A stretch of 64,000 nt of DNA from an uncultured Treponema sp. (GTDB lineage Bacteria > Spirochaetota > Spirochaetia > Treponematales > Treponemataceae): assembly GCA_934718065.1 (NCBI GenBank), contig CAKUZR010000003.1, positions 132,079 through 196,078 of the forward strand, in the 5' to 3' direction. Position 1 is the first letter of the stretch. Each line of letters opens with the position of its first letter. Positions 50,008 to 58,821 of this stretch are shown here, in pieces. Both the position numbers and the translations under genes were made by a program. The notes beneath the pieces were generated by a model. It ran no database searches. It was given only the letters and a program-made list of their open reading frames with translations, and was not told where the DNA came from.

Positions 50008-51152
50008 CAAATCTAAAATTCCACATTTCTTCAAGCCCGCATTTTTCGCTTGGAAATTCCACTCAGAAAATCATGGCTTGTGTTCTTGCGGCGCTTCTTC
50101 CAGAAGTTATCGCCGGAACAGTTTTCTTTGGATTCAGGGCTTTGGCTGTTGTGCTTTTCAGCGTTCTTGGCTGCATATTTTTTGAAGCGCTTTTTCAGAA
50201 AATCACAGGCCAGAAAATTATTGTGGCAAACCTTTCCGCGGCGGTAAGCGGAGTTATGCTTGCGCTCGTTCTTCCTTCAACAGTTCCGTTCTGGATGGTT
50301 TTTATAGGCGATTTTGTCGCTATGGTTATCGCAAAGGGGCTTTTCGGCGGAATCGGAAGCAATGTCTTCAACCCTGCCCTTACAGGACGCGCATTTCTGT
50401 TCATCAGTTTTCCGGCGGCAATCGGAGCAACCTGGTTTGACCCGAATCTTGTTCCGCGTATTTTTAGGGAACTTGCAGAAAAAGGTCTTTCCCCGGAGCA
50501 GATTGACGCAATGTCCCAGGCAACAAAATGGGATGGAATCACTTCTGCAACAACGCTAAGCCAGCTGAAAGCCGGAACTCTTGAAAATTTCGACTTCATG
50601 CAGTTTTTCATCGGAAACCGCGCAGGTTGTATTGGCGAAACTTCAATTCTTCTGATTTTGATTTCGTTCATTTTCCTGCTGGCTGCAAAAATAATTGACT
50701 GGCGCGCTCCGCTTGCAATGGTCGGAACAGTTGCTGTATGCACTTTCCTTGCCGGAATCTCCGCGGGATTTTCTGCGGCCGTCAGCGATGTAGGAATTGC
50801 TCTTCTTACCGGCGGACTTATTTTCGGCGCAACTTTTATGATTACAGACTACGCAACCGCGCCTGTAACAAAGCCTGGAAGACTGATTTTTGGAGCTGGA
50901 GCAGGACTGATTACATTTTTAATCAGAAAATTCGGCGGCTACCCGGAAGGCGTAATGTTCAGCATTTTAATTATGAACGCGGCCGTTCCGTTCCTTAACA
51001 ACATTACAGAAAGAATGTACGGCTACGGCAAAAAAGGCAACCGCCGCCCGGAAACAGCAAAAATCAACATGGAATTCGACCTGAATTCAGCAAAAGAAAG
51101 AAAAATTGAAGACTCAGGAAAAGAAGCTTCTCAAGGAGGCAGCAATGAATAG
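50004..51152 (+). CDS. rnfD: Rnf complex subunit D
   Basis: 382 residues with about nine membrane segments. The covalent-FMN region is represented by WDGITSATTLSQL (about 173-185), and the later core by GGLIFGATFMITDYATAP. RnfD is a membrane core subunit that carries FMN attached to threonine and, with RnfG, moves electrons across the membrane in step with sodium or proton transport. The hydrophilic C-terminal tail (about 340-382) is longer than usual and Lys/Glu-rich. The start overlaps rnfC (ATGA) and the end overlaps rnfG. Confidence 0.95.
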   Translation: MTNLKFHISSSPHFSLGNSTQKIMACVLAALLPEVIAGTVFFGFRALAVVLFSVLGCIFFEALFQKITGQKIIVANLSAAVSGVMLALVLPSTVPFWMVFIGDFVAMVIAKGLFGGIGSNVFNPALTGRAFLFISFPAAIGATWFDPNLVPRIFRELAEKGLSPEQIDAMSQATKWDGITSATTLSQLKAGTLENFDFMQFFIGNRAGCIGETSILLILISFIFLLAAKIIDWRAPLAMVGTVAVCTFLAGISAGFSAAVSDVGIALLTGGLIFGATFMITDYATAPVTKPGRLIFGAGAGLITFLIRKFGGYPEGVMFSILIMNAAVPFLNNITERMYGYGKKGNRRPETAKINMEFDLNSAKERKIEDSGKEASQGGSNE

Positions 51153-51756
51153 CGCAAAATCCGACGATTCAGTTTTCAGCATGATAAAACTTGGGCTTAC
51201 GCTTGCTTTGTACGCGGTTGTTTCATGCACGGTTCTTGCAGTTGTGAATAATTTTACCTCGCCGAAAATTGAACAGAATCAGAAGGCAAAAGTCAACAAG
51301 GCGATGGAAACATTTTTTCCAGGCGAAGGATTTTCATTTGAGCAGAAAACAGACTACGAGCCAAAAAACGCAGGCTCAGCTAAAATTGAAAGCCTGATAA
51401 TTGCAAAAAAAGATGGAAAAATTGCCGGCGGCGCGGCTCAGGTTTCCGGCCCGACATACGACACGGCAACCTTGATTGTGGGAATGGCTTCCGACGGAAC
51501 AATCACCGGCGTTCAGTTTTTAAAGAACACAGACTCGCCGGGATTCGGACTGAAAGCAAGCGACCCGACTTTCAAGCTGGCAAACGGAAAAACTTTCTAC
51601 GGCCAGTTTGAAGGAAAAAATGCAAAAGACGGTTTTGAAAAAGACAAGAATTTCGACGCAATTTCCGGAGCTACAATCACAAGCAACGGCGTTGCAAATT
51701 TGTTGAAAGCCGGAACAGAAACTTTGCTTTCATACATTGGAGGTAAGGATGAATAA
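51145..51756 (+). CDS. rnfG: Rnf complex subunit G
   Basis: 203 residues from the ATG at 51145, which follows AAGGAGGCAGCA; an in-frame ATG at 51106 is inside rnfD and lacks a ribosome site. One N-terminal membrane segment (about 14-36) is followed by the periplasmic FMN-binding domain, with the flavin-threonine motif DAISGATITSNGV near residue 175. RnfG receives electrons from RnfD/E and passes them on the periplasmic side. It overlaps rnfD at the 5' end and rnfE at the 3' end. Confidence 0.95.
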   Translation: MNSAKSDDSVFSMIKLGLTLALYAVVSCTVLAVVNNFTSPKIEQNQKAKVNKAMETFFPGEGFSFEQKTDYEPKNAGSAKIESLIIAKKDGKIAGGAAQVSGPTYDTATLIVGMASDGTITGVQFLKNTDSPGFGLKASDPTFKLANGKTFYGQFEGKNAKDGFEKDKNFDAISGATITSNGVANLLKAGTETLLSYIGGKDE

Positions 51757-52471
51757 ACGACTTCAGATTTTTACAAACGGATTTATAAAAGAAAATCCGC
51801 TCCTGGTGCTTAATATCGGCTTGTGCTCGTCGCTCGGCGTAACCACAAGCGTTTTCAACGGACTTGGAATGGGAATGGGAATGCTTTTTGTTCTTCTGAT
51901 GAGCGAAATTGTAATAAGCATTTTCAGAAAATTTATTCCTTCGGCAATCCGGCTTCCGGTTTTCATCATTATTATCGCGGCGTTCACAACAATCGTTCAG
52001 CTCGTTCTTAACGCTTACGTTGAATCGCTTTACGAGGCTCTCGGCGTTTTTCTTCCATTGATAGTTGTAAACTGCATCATTATGGGGCGCGTTGAGGCAT
52101 TCGCTTCAAAAAACAACGTGGGAAATTCAATTCTTGACGCGCTTGGAATGGGGCTCGGCTACACAATCGTTCTTGTTCTGATTGCGTTTTTCCGCGAGCT
52201 GCTTGGAAGCGGCACTTTGATGGCTGGAACCGCGCTGAAAGTTGAGCTGATTCCAGAAGCATACAGAATCGGCGTTTTCAACAGCGCGCCGGGCGGATTC
52301 CTTGTATTCGGATTTTTAGGCGCTTTGGTTCAGTTCGGAAAATACGTTTCTGCAAAAAAGCAAGGCAAAAAGGCGGAAGAGCCAAAAGCCGAAAACTGCG
52401 CGGACTGTTCAGAATGTGCTTCTTCATGCGGCGCAAAACCTGCTGAAACAGACAAAAACGGAGGCAAATGA
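51749..52471 (+). CDS. rnfE: Rnf complex subunit E with cysteine-rich C-terminal extension
   Basis: 240 residues from the ATG at 51749, preceded by GGAGGTAAGG. Six membrane segments of the RnfA/RnfE family occupy residues ~20-200, with LNIGLCSSLGVTTSV carrying the conserved half-[2Fe-2S] cysteine and VVNCIIMGRVEAFAS the second. Beyond the last helix a Lys/Glu linker leads to CADCSECASSC (about 217-227), a C-x2-C-x2-C-x3-C spacing like a ferredoxin [4Fe-4S] site. Normal RnfE is about 200-210 residues and lacks this tail. The stop overlaps the rnfA start. Confidence 0.94.
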   Translation: MNKRLQIFTNGFIKENPLLVLNIGLCSSLGVTTSVFNGLGMGMGMLFVLLMSEIVISIFRKFIPSAIRLPVFIIIIAAFTTIVQLVLNAYVESLYEALGVFLPLIVVNCIIMGRVEAFASKNNVGNSILDALGMGLGYTIVLVLIAFFRELLGSGTLMAGTALKVELIPEAYRIGVFNSAPGGFLVFGFLGALVQFGKYVSAKKQGKKAEEPKAENCADCSECASSCGAKPAETDKNGGK

Positions 52472-53049
52472 TGCTTGATTTGATTAAACTTTTCCTGAAA
52501 TCTGCAATTGTTGACAACGTTGTATTTATTCAATATCTTGCAATCTGTCCTTTCATCGGAATGACCAGCGAAACGGACAAAGCGACCGGAATGGGAATCG
52601 CGACTTCGTTTGTAATTGTTCTTGCAACAGCGGTAACCTGGCCGATTTACAAGCTTGTAATGGTTCCGCTCGGACTTCAGTTTCTTCAGACTTTGTTTTT
52701 CATCCTTGTAATCGCGTCGCTGGTTCAGCTCGTGGAATTCTTCCTGAAAAAATCAATTCCTTCATTGTACAAGTCAATGGGCGTTTACCTTGCGCTTATA
52801 ACAACGAACTGCGCTGTTCTTGGCGTAACGATAAACTGCATCGGAAAAGACTACGGTTTTGTTCAGAGCCTGGTTTACGCGTTCGGCACGGCGGCAGGAT
52901 TTCTTCTTAGCATGGCAATCATGGCTGGAGTTCGTTCAAGGCTGAAGACAGCGAATGTTCCGCAAAGCTTCAAAGGCACACCGATTCTTTTTGTGGCGGC
53001 CGGACTTCTTTCGCTTGCATTCATGGGCTTCAAAGGGCTGATTAAATAA
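52468..53049 (+). CDS. rnfA: Rnf complex subunit A
   Basis: 193 residues with six membrane segments and the family signatures DNVVFIQYLAICPFIGMTSE (N-terminal cysteine) and LALITTNCAVLGVT (second cysteine), which bind the intramembrane [2Fe-2S] cluster together with RnfE. The length is normal. It forms the membrane core with RnfD and RnfE. The start overlaps the rnfE stop by 4 nt (ATGA), and rnfB follows after 21 bp. Confidence 0.96.
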   Translation: MMLDLIKLFLKSAIVDNVVFIQYLAICPFIGMTSETDKATGMGIATSFVIVLATAVTWPIYKLVMVPLGLQFLQTLFFILVIASLVQLVEFFLKKSIPSLYKSMGVYLALITTNCAVLGVTINCIGKDYGFVQSLVYAFGTAAGFLLSMAIMAGVRSRLKTANVPQSFKGTPILFVAAGLLSLAFMGFKGLIK

Positions 53050-53070
53050 CTGGAAATCAAAGGTAGAAAT

Positions 53071-53886
53071 ATGAATTTAATTATATACACTGTGATTGTT
53101 GCTCTTGCAATTGGATTTGCGCTCGGACTTTTGCTTGGACTTTTCAAGAAAATATTCGCCGTTCAGGTTGATCCAAAAGTTCAGGAAGTCCGCGATGCCT
53201 TGAGCGGAGCGAACTGCGGCGGATGCGGCTTTGCTGGATGTGATGCGTTTGCGGAAGCAGTTGTAAAAGGCGAAGCTGAAGTAACCGGCTGCGTTGCGGG
53301 CGGTGCTTCCGTTGCCTCAAAAGTTGCCGAGGCAATGGGCGTTTCTGCAGAAATTTCAGAGCCGAAAATCGCTTTTCTTGCGTGCGCCGGAACAAACGAA
53401 TGCGCGCAGGCAAAGGGCGAATACGAAGGCGTTGAAACTTGCGCCGCGGCTCAGCTTACAATGAACGGAACAAAAAAATGCGCGTTCGGCTGCATAGGAT
53501 TCGGTGACTGCGCCGCCGCCTGTCCGTTCGGAGCAATTACAATGGGCTCAGACGGACTTCCAAAAGTTGACACAGAAAAATGCGTTGGCTGCGGAAAATG
53601 CGCAAAAACTTGCCCGAAACATCTGTTCTCAATTATAAAAAAAGACACAGCCGGCGCAATTGCACGCTGCTCAAACCACAGCGACAACAAGCCGCAAATA
53701 AAGAAAGACTGCTCTGTCGGCTGCTTCAAATGCGGAATGTGCGTTCGAAAATGCCCGGTCGGCTGCATAGACATAGCCACCGGAATTCCGCAGATTGACT
53801 ACAGCAAATGCGTAAGCTGCGGAGAATGTGTAAAAGCCTGCCCAGACCACGTTCTTACACTGATTGGAAAAATAAAACTGGCATAA
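53071..53886 (+). CDS. rnfB: Rnf complex subunit B (polyferredoxin)
   Basis: 271 residues. One N-terminal membrane helix (about 3-22) is followed by a [4Fe-4S] domain with GANCGGCGFAGCDAF (about 46-60). Ferredoxin-like motifs then follow: CAFGCIGFGDCAAACPFG, CVGCGKCAKTCP, CSVGCFKCGMCVRKCP and CVSCGECVKACP. It is the entry point for electrons from reduced ferredoxin. It is the last gene of the operon and is followed 25 bp later by a strong terminator. Confidence 0.96.
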   Translation: MNLIIYTVIVALAIGFALGLLLGLFKKIFAVQVDPKVQEVRDALSGANCGGCGFAGCDAFAEAVVKGEAEVTGCVAGGASVASKVAEAMGVSAEISEPKIAFLACAGTNECAQAKGEYEGVETCAAAQLTMNGTKKCAFGCIGFGDCAAACPFGAITMGSDGLPKVDTEKCVGCGKCAKTCPKHLFSIIKKDTAGAIARCSNHSDNKPQIKKDCSVGCFKCGMCVRKCPVGCIDIATGIPQIDYSKCVSCGECVKACPDHVLTLIGKIKLA

Positions 53887-53910
53887 ACCCATTCTTTTGA
53901 ACCTAAAACA

Positions 53911-53963
53911 AAAACTGAAAGGCCGAAAACTGAATCCAAAGCCGGAAGCCTTTCAGTTTTTTT
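53911..53963. terminator. Terminator after the rnf operon
   Basis: AAAACTGAAAGGC pairs with GCCTTTCAGTTTT around a ~24-nt loop, followed by a T run on the plus strand; the A run on the left means it also works for the minus-strand ATPase gene. Confidence 0.88.
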
Positions 53964-54001
53964 ATTTCGTATGCCGAAAACGGCAAAACTCTATTTTTCT
54001 T

Positions 54002-55423
54002 CTATTTTATAAGAAACAAATCTTTTCCGCTTACCAGCACAATTCCATTCTCTTTTGCAAAGTTTAAAGCTTCACTGGTAAATCCTGCCCAGGAAAAATA
54101 CCAGTAATAAATTTGTGCGTCATTTTTCTTTTTCAGCGGGGACAAGTCTTTTTCCACGTGCTTTTTTATATCTGAATCATTTACGATTCCATTGTGAAAT
54201 TTACATTCTGCGCTGATAAATTTAGAACAGTCATCATTGCTTGCAACCACATCAACTTCAACATTTTTATCCCACCAACGGCCAATCTGTGTAAAAACAA
54301 ACGGCAACTTGCGTTTTTTATTTTGAATTCTCAGCCATTCAATGCAAATATCTTCAAACGGAAGCGAAACAAAATCGTTCAGCTGCGGCGCAACAATTAA
54401 ATCATAAATATTTTCATAATCTCCAAATTCAAGGGAAGAATAATTTGGAAAAACAAATCTGTACCAGAAACGGAAGAACAAATCTCTTAGTTTATACAAA
54501 CCGCGCTGCACATTCTGCTTTTCTCTTTCGGAGCTTAAAACTGGAAATTCCCGCGACAAAATTCCCAGTTCAATAAGATTTTTCAAATAAACTGAAAGCT
54601 TGCCTTTTTCAATCATAGTTGCCTGATGAATTTCATTAAATGCGTTTTTTCCGCTGGCAATTGACTGAATAATTGTATTATATGTCGCAGGCTCGCGAAG
54701 TTCCTGGCGCATTAAAAATTCAGGCTCAGAATAAAGAATTGAACCACGCCGCAAAATATTTGAGCAAATGTTTTCTTTAAGCGACTTAGAATCATCAAAC
54801 TGACTAAGATAAAAAGGAATTCCGCCAAGAATTGAAAAAGCAATAACTTTATCTTTAAAGTCAAATCCGGGAAAAAACTGAACTGAATCAAAAAACGGCA
54901 TAGGAAGCATTTTATATATTCCTGTGGCACGGCCATAAAGCGGATTTTTTTCTGAAAGAATTTCTTTTTCAAGATAGCTCATCGCGCTGCCGCAAAGAAT
55001 AAGCATCACATTTGAATTTTTCAGCTCTGTGTCCCAAATTTTCTGAAGAATTGACGGAATTTCAGGATTTTCTTTTGCCATATACGGAAATTCATCAATT
55101 ACAAGTATCTGCTTTTTTCCATCATTCCGCGGAATATCTTTTACAGCAAGAAAAGCCTGCTCCCATGATGAAAATTCCGAAATATATTTCGCCTGCGGAA
55201 TATTAAAATTCAAAATCAGCCGGCTGAAATTTTTTAACTGCGCCAAATCCTCTGTCTGAGTGCACGTAAAAAAAACAGGATTCTTTCCGCTGCAAAAATG
55301 AGAAAGAGTTTCCGTCTTTCCAATACGGCGTCTGCCATAAACAATCAGAAATTCAGCATTTTTTGAATCGTATTTTTCCTGAAGGAACAAAAGTTCTTCG
55401 CTGCGGCCGATAAATGTATTCAT
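54002..55423 (-). CDS. DUF234-type AAA ATPase
   Basis: 473 residues. The P-loop VYGRRRIGKTETL lies at about 29-41 and the Walker B ILVIDEFPYM at about 128. Next come a winged-helix region (about 250-300) and a C-terminal nuclease-like DUF234 domain (about 380-460) with VDVVASN and SAECKFHNG, the D...E-x-K pattern of PD-(D/E)XK nucleases. These archaeal-type ATPases are common in accessory DNA, and their role is unsettled. The promoter TTGACA-17-TATATT lies in a 41-bp palindrome, 9 nt before the ATG. The XRE regulator gene lies just upstream on the same strand. A second member of the family is encoded at 61306-62724. Confidence 0.88.
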   Translation of the reverse strand: MNTFIGRSEELLFLQEKYDSKNAEFLIVYGRRRIGKTETLSHFCSGKNPVFFTCTQTEDLAQLKNFSRLILNFNIPQAKYISEFSSWEQAFLAVKDIPRNDGKKQILVIDEFPYMAKENPEIPSILQKIWDTELKNSNVMLILCGSAMSYLEKEILSEKNPLYGRATGIYKMLPMPFFDSVQFFPGFDFKDKVIAFSILGGIPFYLSQFDDSKSLKENICSNILRRGSILYSEPEFLMRQELREPATYNTIIQSIASGKNAFNEIHQATMIEKGKLSVYLKNLIELGILSREFPVLSSEREKQNVQRGLYKLRDLFFRFWYRFVFPNYSSLEFGDYENIYDLIVAPQLNDFVSLPFEDICIEWLRIQNKKRKLPFVFTQIGRWWDKNVEVDVVASNDDCSKFISAECKFHNGIVNDSDIKKHVEKDLSPLKKKNDAQIYYWYFSWAGFTSEALNFAKENGIVLVSGKDLFLIK

Positions 55424-55432
55424 TGTTAAAAC

Positions 55433-55461
55433 AATATATCTGACAAATCGTGATTTGTCAA
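55433..55461 (-). promoter_or_regulatory. Promoter of the DUF234-type ATPase gene
   Basis: Consensus -35 TTGACA (55461-55456), a 17-nt spacer, TATATT (55438-55433), then 9 nt to the ATG at 55423. The -35 and spacer are embedded in the palindrome at 55438-55478. Confidence 0.8.
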
Positions 55462-55478
55462 ATCACGATTTGTCAGAT
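55438..55478. promoter_or_regulatory. 41-bp perfect palindrome (operator candidate)
   Basis: Two 20-bp arms are exact reverse complements around a central T at 55458. Each arm also contains the smaller dyad CAAATC/GATTTG, so the site holds two overlapping 18-20-bp half-operators about 15 bp apart. It overlaps the ATPase promoter and lies 19 bp after the XRE gene, whose product is the natural candidate to bind it. As RNA it would form a long hairpin, but no T run follows, so a pure terminator role is less likely. Confidence 0.8.
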
Positions 55479-55496
55479 TGCTCATTTTTCAGTTTT

Positions 55497-55802
55497 TTAT
55501 TCACTTATCGCAGAATCAATCACCGAGCAGATTCTTTGCTTCAGCTCCAGAAGAACTTGCTTAGACTTTATGTTTTCAGAATTTTCCAGCGGGATTTCCA
55601 GAAAAAGCTGGTAAGGCATAATTTTCAGCACATCTATAATTCTTTGCAAAACTTCCACGGAAGGAAAATTTTTGCCGTTTTCCACAGCATTCAGATAATT
55701 AGGACTTATTCCAATCGCCTCAGAAAATTCCACCTGCGAAAAACCCCTGCTAGCACGGTAAAACCTAAGATTTGAAATAAAATTTTCTTGCAAATGAGTC
55801 AT
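55497..55802 (-). CDS. XRE-family transcriptional regulator
   Basis: 101 residues. The helix-turn-helix (about 9-66) reads LRFYRASRGFSQVEFSEAIGISPNYLNAVENGKNFPSVEVLQRI, a textbook Cro/C1-type domain. The ~35-residue C-terminal helix may dimerise. It lies upstream of the DUF234-type ATPase gene on the same strand, with the 41-bp palindrome between them, so it probably represses the ATPase promoter. No clear Shine-Dalgarno is seen before the ATG. Confidence 0.9.
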   Translation of the reverse strand: MTHLQENFISNLRFYRASRGFSQVEFSEAIGISPNYLNAVENGKNFPSVEVLQRIIDVLKIMPYQLFLEIPLENSENIKSKQVLLELKQRICSVIDSAISE

Positions 55803-55859
55803 ATATGTATGAAAGTTCCAGAAAGTTCTTCTTTGTCAATTCACCTGCTTTCAGCAGTT

Positions 55860-56834
55860 TTATTTCTTTTCCGCTTTCAAATAGGCTTTCCAGGTTGTTT
55901 CAACCAGGGTGTCAACGTCGCTGTATTTTGGTTCCCAGCCGAGCAGTTCCTTTGCTTTTTTGCTTGTTGCGTAAAGGTTGGCTGGATCGCCAGGGCGGCG
56001 CGGCGCCTCTTCGGCAGGAATCGGTTTTCCGCTGATTCTTCGGGCCGCTTCGATAATTTCTTTTACCGTTGTGCCTTTTTCAGTTCCCAGGTTAAGCTTC
56101 AGGCTTTTGTTGTTTTTTGAAATGTAGTCCAGAGCCATAACGTGGGCGCGGGCAAGGTCTGTTACGTGAACATAGTCGCGGATGCAAGTTCCATCGCGGG
56201 TGTCGTAGTCCGTTCCGAAAATTTTCAGAGAGCGTTTTCCAAGAGCCGCTTCCATAACGCGCGGAAGAAGATTTTCCGGGTTCTGCTCAAGTCCGCACAC
56301 AACGCCTTCAGGATCGTAGCCAGCAGCATTGAAATACCGTAGCGCGGCGAATTTCATTCCTTTCAGCTGGTCGTACCAGTCCATAAATTCTTCAATTTTA
56401 AGCTTTGTGAATCCGTAGTAGTTCACCGGTTTCTGCGGATGGTTCTCGTCCATCGGAAGATACTGCGGCTCGCCGAAAGTTGCTGCGCTTGAGCTGAAAA
56501 TCATTTTCAGGCAGTTATGCTTCACCGCAGCGTTCATTATGTTCAAAGTTCCGTTGATGTTGTTCAGGGAATATTTTTCAGGCTTCACCATTGACTCACC
56601 AGCCGCCTTGAACGCCGCAAGATGAATAAAAGCGTCAAAACCAAGCTCAAAAGCGTTGTTCAAATCTTCCGGAAGAAGAATGTTTCCATAAATAAAATCG
56701 TTTTCCGGAAAAAGATTCTGCCGCAAACCGCTGGAAAGGTTGTCGAAAACTGTAACTTTGTGCCCATTTTTCATAAGTTCCTTTACAACATGACTTCCAA
56801 TATATCCAGCGCCGCCGATAACTAAAACTTTCAT
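55860..56834 (-). CDS. galE: UDP-glucose 4-epimerase
   Basis: 324 residues of an extended short-chain dehydrogenase. The NAD-binding motif is GGAGYIGSHVVKEL (about 7-20), the catalytic Ser/Tyr-Lys positions are in IFSSSAATFGEP (about 113-124) and YYGFTKLKIEE (about 140-150), and the sugar-binding region is RYFNAAGYDPEG. It interconverts UDP-glucose and UDP-galactose, for surface glycans or galactose use. AGGAG lies 7 nt before the ATG. It follows the ABC-F gene by 12 bp on the same strand, so they share a transcript. Confidence 0.95.
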   Translation of the reverse strand: MKVLVIGGAGYIGSHVVKELMKNGHKVTVFDNLSSGLRQNLFPENDFIYGNILLPEDLNNAFELGFDAFIHLAAFKAAGESMVKPEKYSLNNINGTLNIMNAAVKHNCLKMIFSSSAATFGEPQYLPMDENHPQKPVNYYGFTKLKIEEFMDWYDQLKGMKFAALRYFNAAGYDPEGVVCGLEQNPENLLPRVMEAALGKRSLKIFGTDYDTRDGTCIRDYVHVTDLARAHVMALDYISKNNKSLKLNLGTEKGTTVKEIIEAARRISGKPIPAEEAPRRPGDPANLYATSKKAKELLGWEPKYSDVDTLVETTWKAYLKAEKK

Positions 56835-56846
56835 AAAATCTCCTGT

Positions 56847-58817
56847 TTATCCCAATTTATCCATTGCAGCTTCCCAGCCGCTTGTTAAAGTTTCTATCTT
56901 TTTCATTATTTCGTCAATCTTTGACTGAACTTCTTTCGCCTTTGCTCCGTTTGAATACACTTCTGGCAGAGCCATTTTTGCTTCCAGCGCGGATTTTTCT
57001 TCCTCCGCCTTTTCAATTTCAGATTCAAAGCGGGCAACTTCTTTTTCATTCTTGCGCCGTTCCGCCTCGATTTTTTTCTGTTCTTCCCAGCTAAGTTTTC
57101 CGGCGGATTTTGTTTCCTCGGCTTTTACTTCAGCGTTTTTTGTGGAATTCAAAGTTGAAGAGGAAATTCCCGTGCCTTTTTCAAACTGCCCGACAATTCC
57201 AGCTTCCTCCGCCTCAATCCGTTCCATGTAATATTTGTAGTTTCCAGGAAATTCGCGGTGGCTTCCAGGCTTAAGCTCCAGAACTTTTGTCGCGAGTCCT
57301 TCAATAAAACCGCGGTCGTGGCTTACAAAAACCACAGTTCCGCCAAAATCTTTCAGCGCATTCATCAAAACGTCCTTTGAATGCATATCAAGATGGTTCG
57401 TCGGCTCGTCAAGAATCAGCAGATTGTTCGCCTTCAAAAGCAGCTGCAGAAGCGCGATACGGCTTTTTTCGCCGCCGGAAAGCACATCCAGCGACTTGAA
57501 CACATCATCGCCGCGGAAAAGGAAACTTCCAAGCATATCGCGAACCTTTGGAATCAGCTCAGTCGGAGCCTGCGCCTCAACATAGTCAAGAATTGTCTCG
57601 CTCCCCTTTATTGTTTCCGCATTGTCCTGGCTGAAATAGCCGATTTTCACGCCGGAGCCGGGAATAATTTCGCCGCTGGAAACCGGATCAACGCCGGCAA
57701 GCATTCTGAGCAGCGTTGATTTTCCCGCGCCATTTCTTCCGGCAACAACAAGCATTTCGCCGTTTTCAACCGTCAAGTCAAGATTTTCTATAACGTTCGT
57801 TTTTCCATCGTAAGATTTTGAAAGCCCTTTTGTGCGCAGAACAAGATGCCCCGCATGAGGCGCTTCAGGAAATTTAAAGTGAATTTTCTTAAGGCTTTCC
57901 GGAATTTCTATTTTTTGCGCAAGGATTTTATCAAGCTGCTTCTGCCGCTCCTGAGCCTGAGCCGCTTTTGTGGCCTGAACGCCGAATCTGCGGATAAAAT
58001 CCTCAAGCTTCGCAATTTCATCCTGCTGTTTTTCGTATTCTGAAATCAGTGTTTTCAGCTCAATTTCGCGGATCTGCTCGTAATGGCTGAAATTTCCCTT
58101 GTAACGCTTTAAATCGCCGCCGAAAAGCTCGTAAACTTCATTGACCGTAACATCCAGAAAATAGCGGTCATGGCTAACAAGAAGAAAAGCGCCTTTGTAG
58201 TTCGCAAGGAATTTTTCAAGCCAGGTTCGCGCCTCAATATCAAGATAGTTTGTAGGTTCGTCCAGAAGAAGAATATCCGGATTCTGCATAAGCGCCTTTG
58301 CAAGGGCGATTCTCATCTGCCATCCGCCGGAAAATTCTTCAGTCTGCTTCTGCAAATCCTCGTGCGAAAATCCAAGTCCAAGAAGAACGCTTTCCGCCGT
58401 AGCCTCGCGCCTGTGCCAGCCGGAATCTTCCAGCTTTGAAATAAGCTCCGACTGCGCCACAAGAAGATTTTCAGTGTTTCCCTCGCCTTTTTCCAGCTGG
58501 CCGCCAATCCGGTCAATTTCAGCCTGAATATCGTAGCCAAACTGAAAAGCCCTGTCCGCCTCTTCTTTCAGTGAACATCCGTGGTGGGTAAGCCCGCTCT
58601 GCGGAAGATATGCGATTCTTGTGTCTTTCTGGCAAATTCTGTTTCCGCTGTCAGGCTTTATCAGCCCGGCCATAACTTTTATCAGCGTTGATTTTCCAGC
58701 TCCATTCGCCCCGGTAAGAGCCGCTTTTGTGCCGGTCATAAGATTCACGCTGACATTCTTTAAAATATCCCTGTCGCCAAAAGCCAAAGAAACCTGTGAA
58801 AATTGTACAAATGCCAT
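56847..58817 (-). CDS. ABC-F family ATPase
   Basis: 656 residues and no membrane segment. Two ABC domains have Walker A GANGAGKSTLIK (about 38) and GRNGAGKSTLLR (about 358), signatures EFSGGWQMRIALAKAL and VLSGGEKSRIALLQLL, and Walker B LLLDEPTN in both halves. The interdomain linker (about 240-310, PtIM type) is basic, and a C-terminal coiled coil (about 560-650) is present, like Uup/YdiF-type proteins. ABC-F proteins act on ribosomes; whether this one gives antibiotic protection is unknown. The ATG lies 4 bp after the lipoprotein gene, so translation is coupled. Confidence 0.93.
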   Translation of the reverse strand: MAFVQFSQVSLAFGDRDILKNVSVNLMTGTKAALTGANGAGKSTLIKVMAGLIKPDSGNRICQKDTRIAYLPQSGLTHHGCSLKEEADRAFQFGYDIQAEIDRIGGQLEKGEGNTENLLVAQSELISKLEDSGWHRREATAESVLLGLGFSHEDLQKQTEEFSGGWQMRIALAKALMQNPDILLLDEPTNYLDIEARTWLEKFLANYKGAFLLVSHDRYFLDVTVNEVYELFGGDLKRYKGNFSHYEQIREIELKTLISEYEKQQDEIAKLEDFIRRFGVQATKAAQAQERQKQLDKILAQKIEIPESLKKIHFKFPEAPHAGHLVLRTKGLSKSYDGKTNVIENLDLTVENGEMLVVAGRNGAGKSTLLRMLAGVDPVSSGEIIPGSGVKIGYFSQDNAETIKGSETILDYVEAQAPTELIPKVRDMLGSFLFRGDDVFKSLDVLSGGEKSRIALLQLLLKANNLLILDEPTNHLDMHSKDVLMNALKDFGGTVVFVSHDRGFIEGLATKVLELKPGSHREFPGNYKYYMERIEAEEAGIVGQFEKGTGISSSTLNSTKNAEVKAEETKSAGKLSWEEQKKIEAERRKNEKEVARFESEIEKAEEEKSALEAKMALPEVYSNGAKAKEVQSKIDEIMKKIETLTSGWEAAMDKLG

Positions 58818-58821
58818 GAAA

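Noticed and set aside
55426..55485. 19-codon reading frame through the palindrome (MSNLTNRDLTNHD...)
   Set aside because: Its repeats follow from the palindrome itself, there is no ribosome site, and it overlaps the ATPase promoter.
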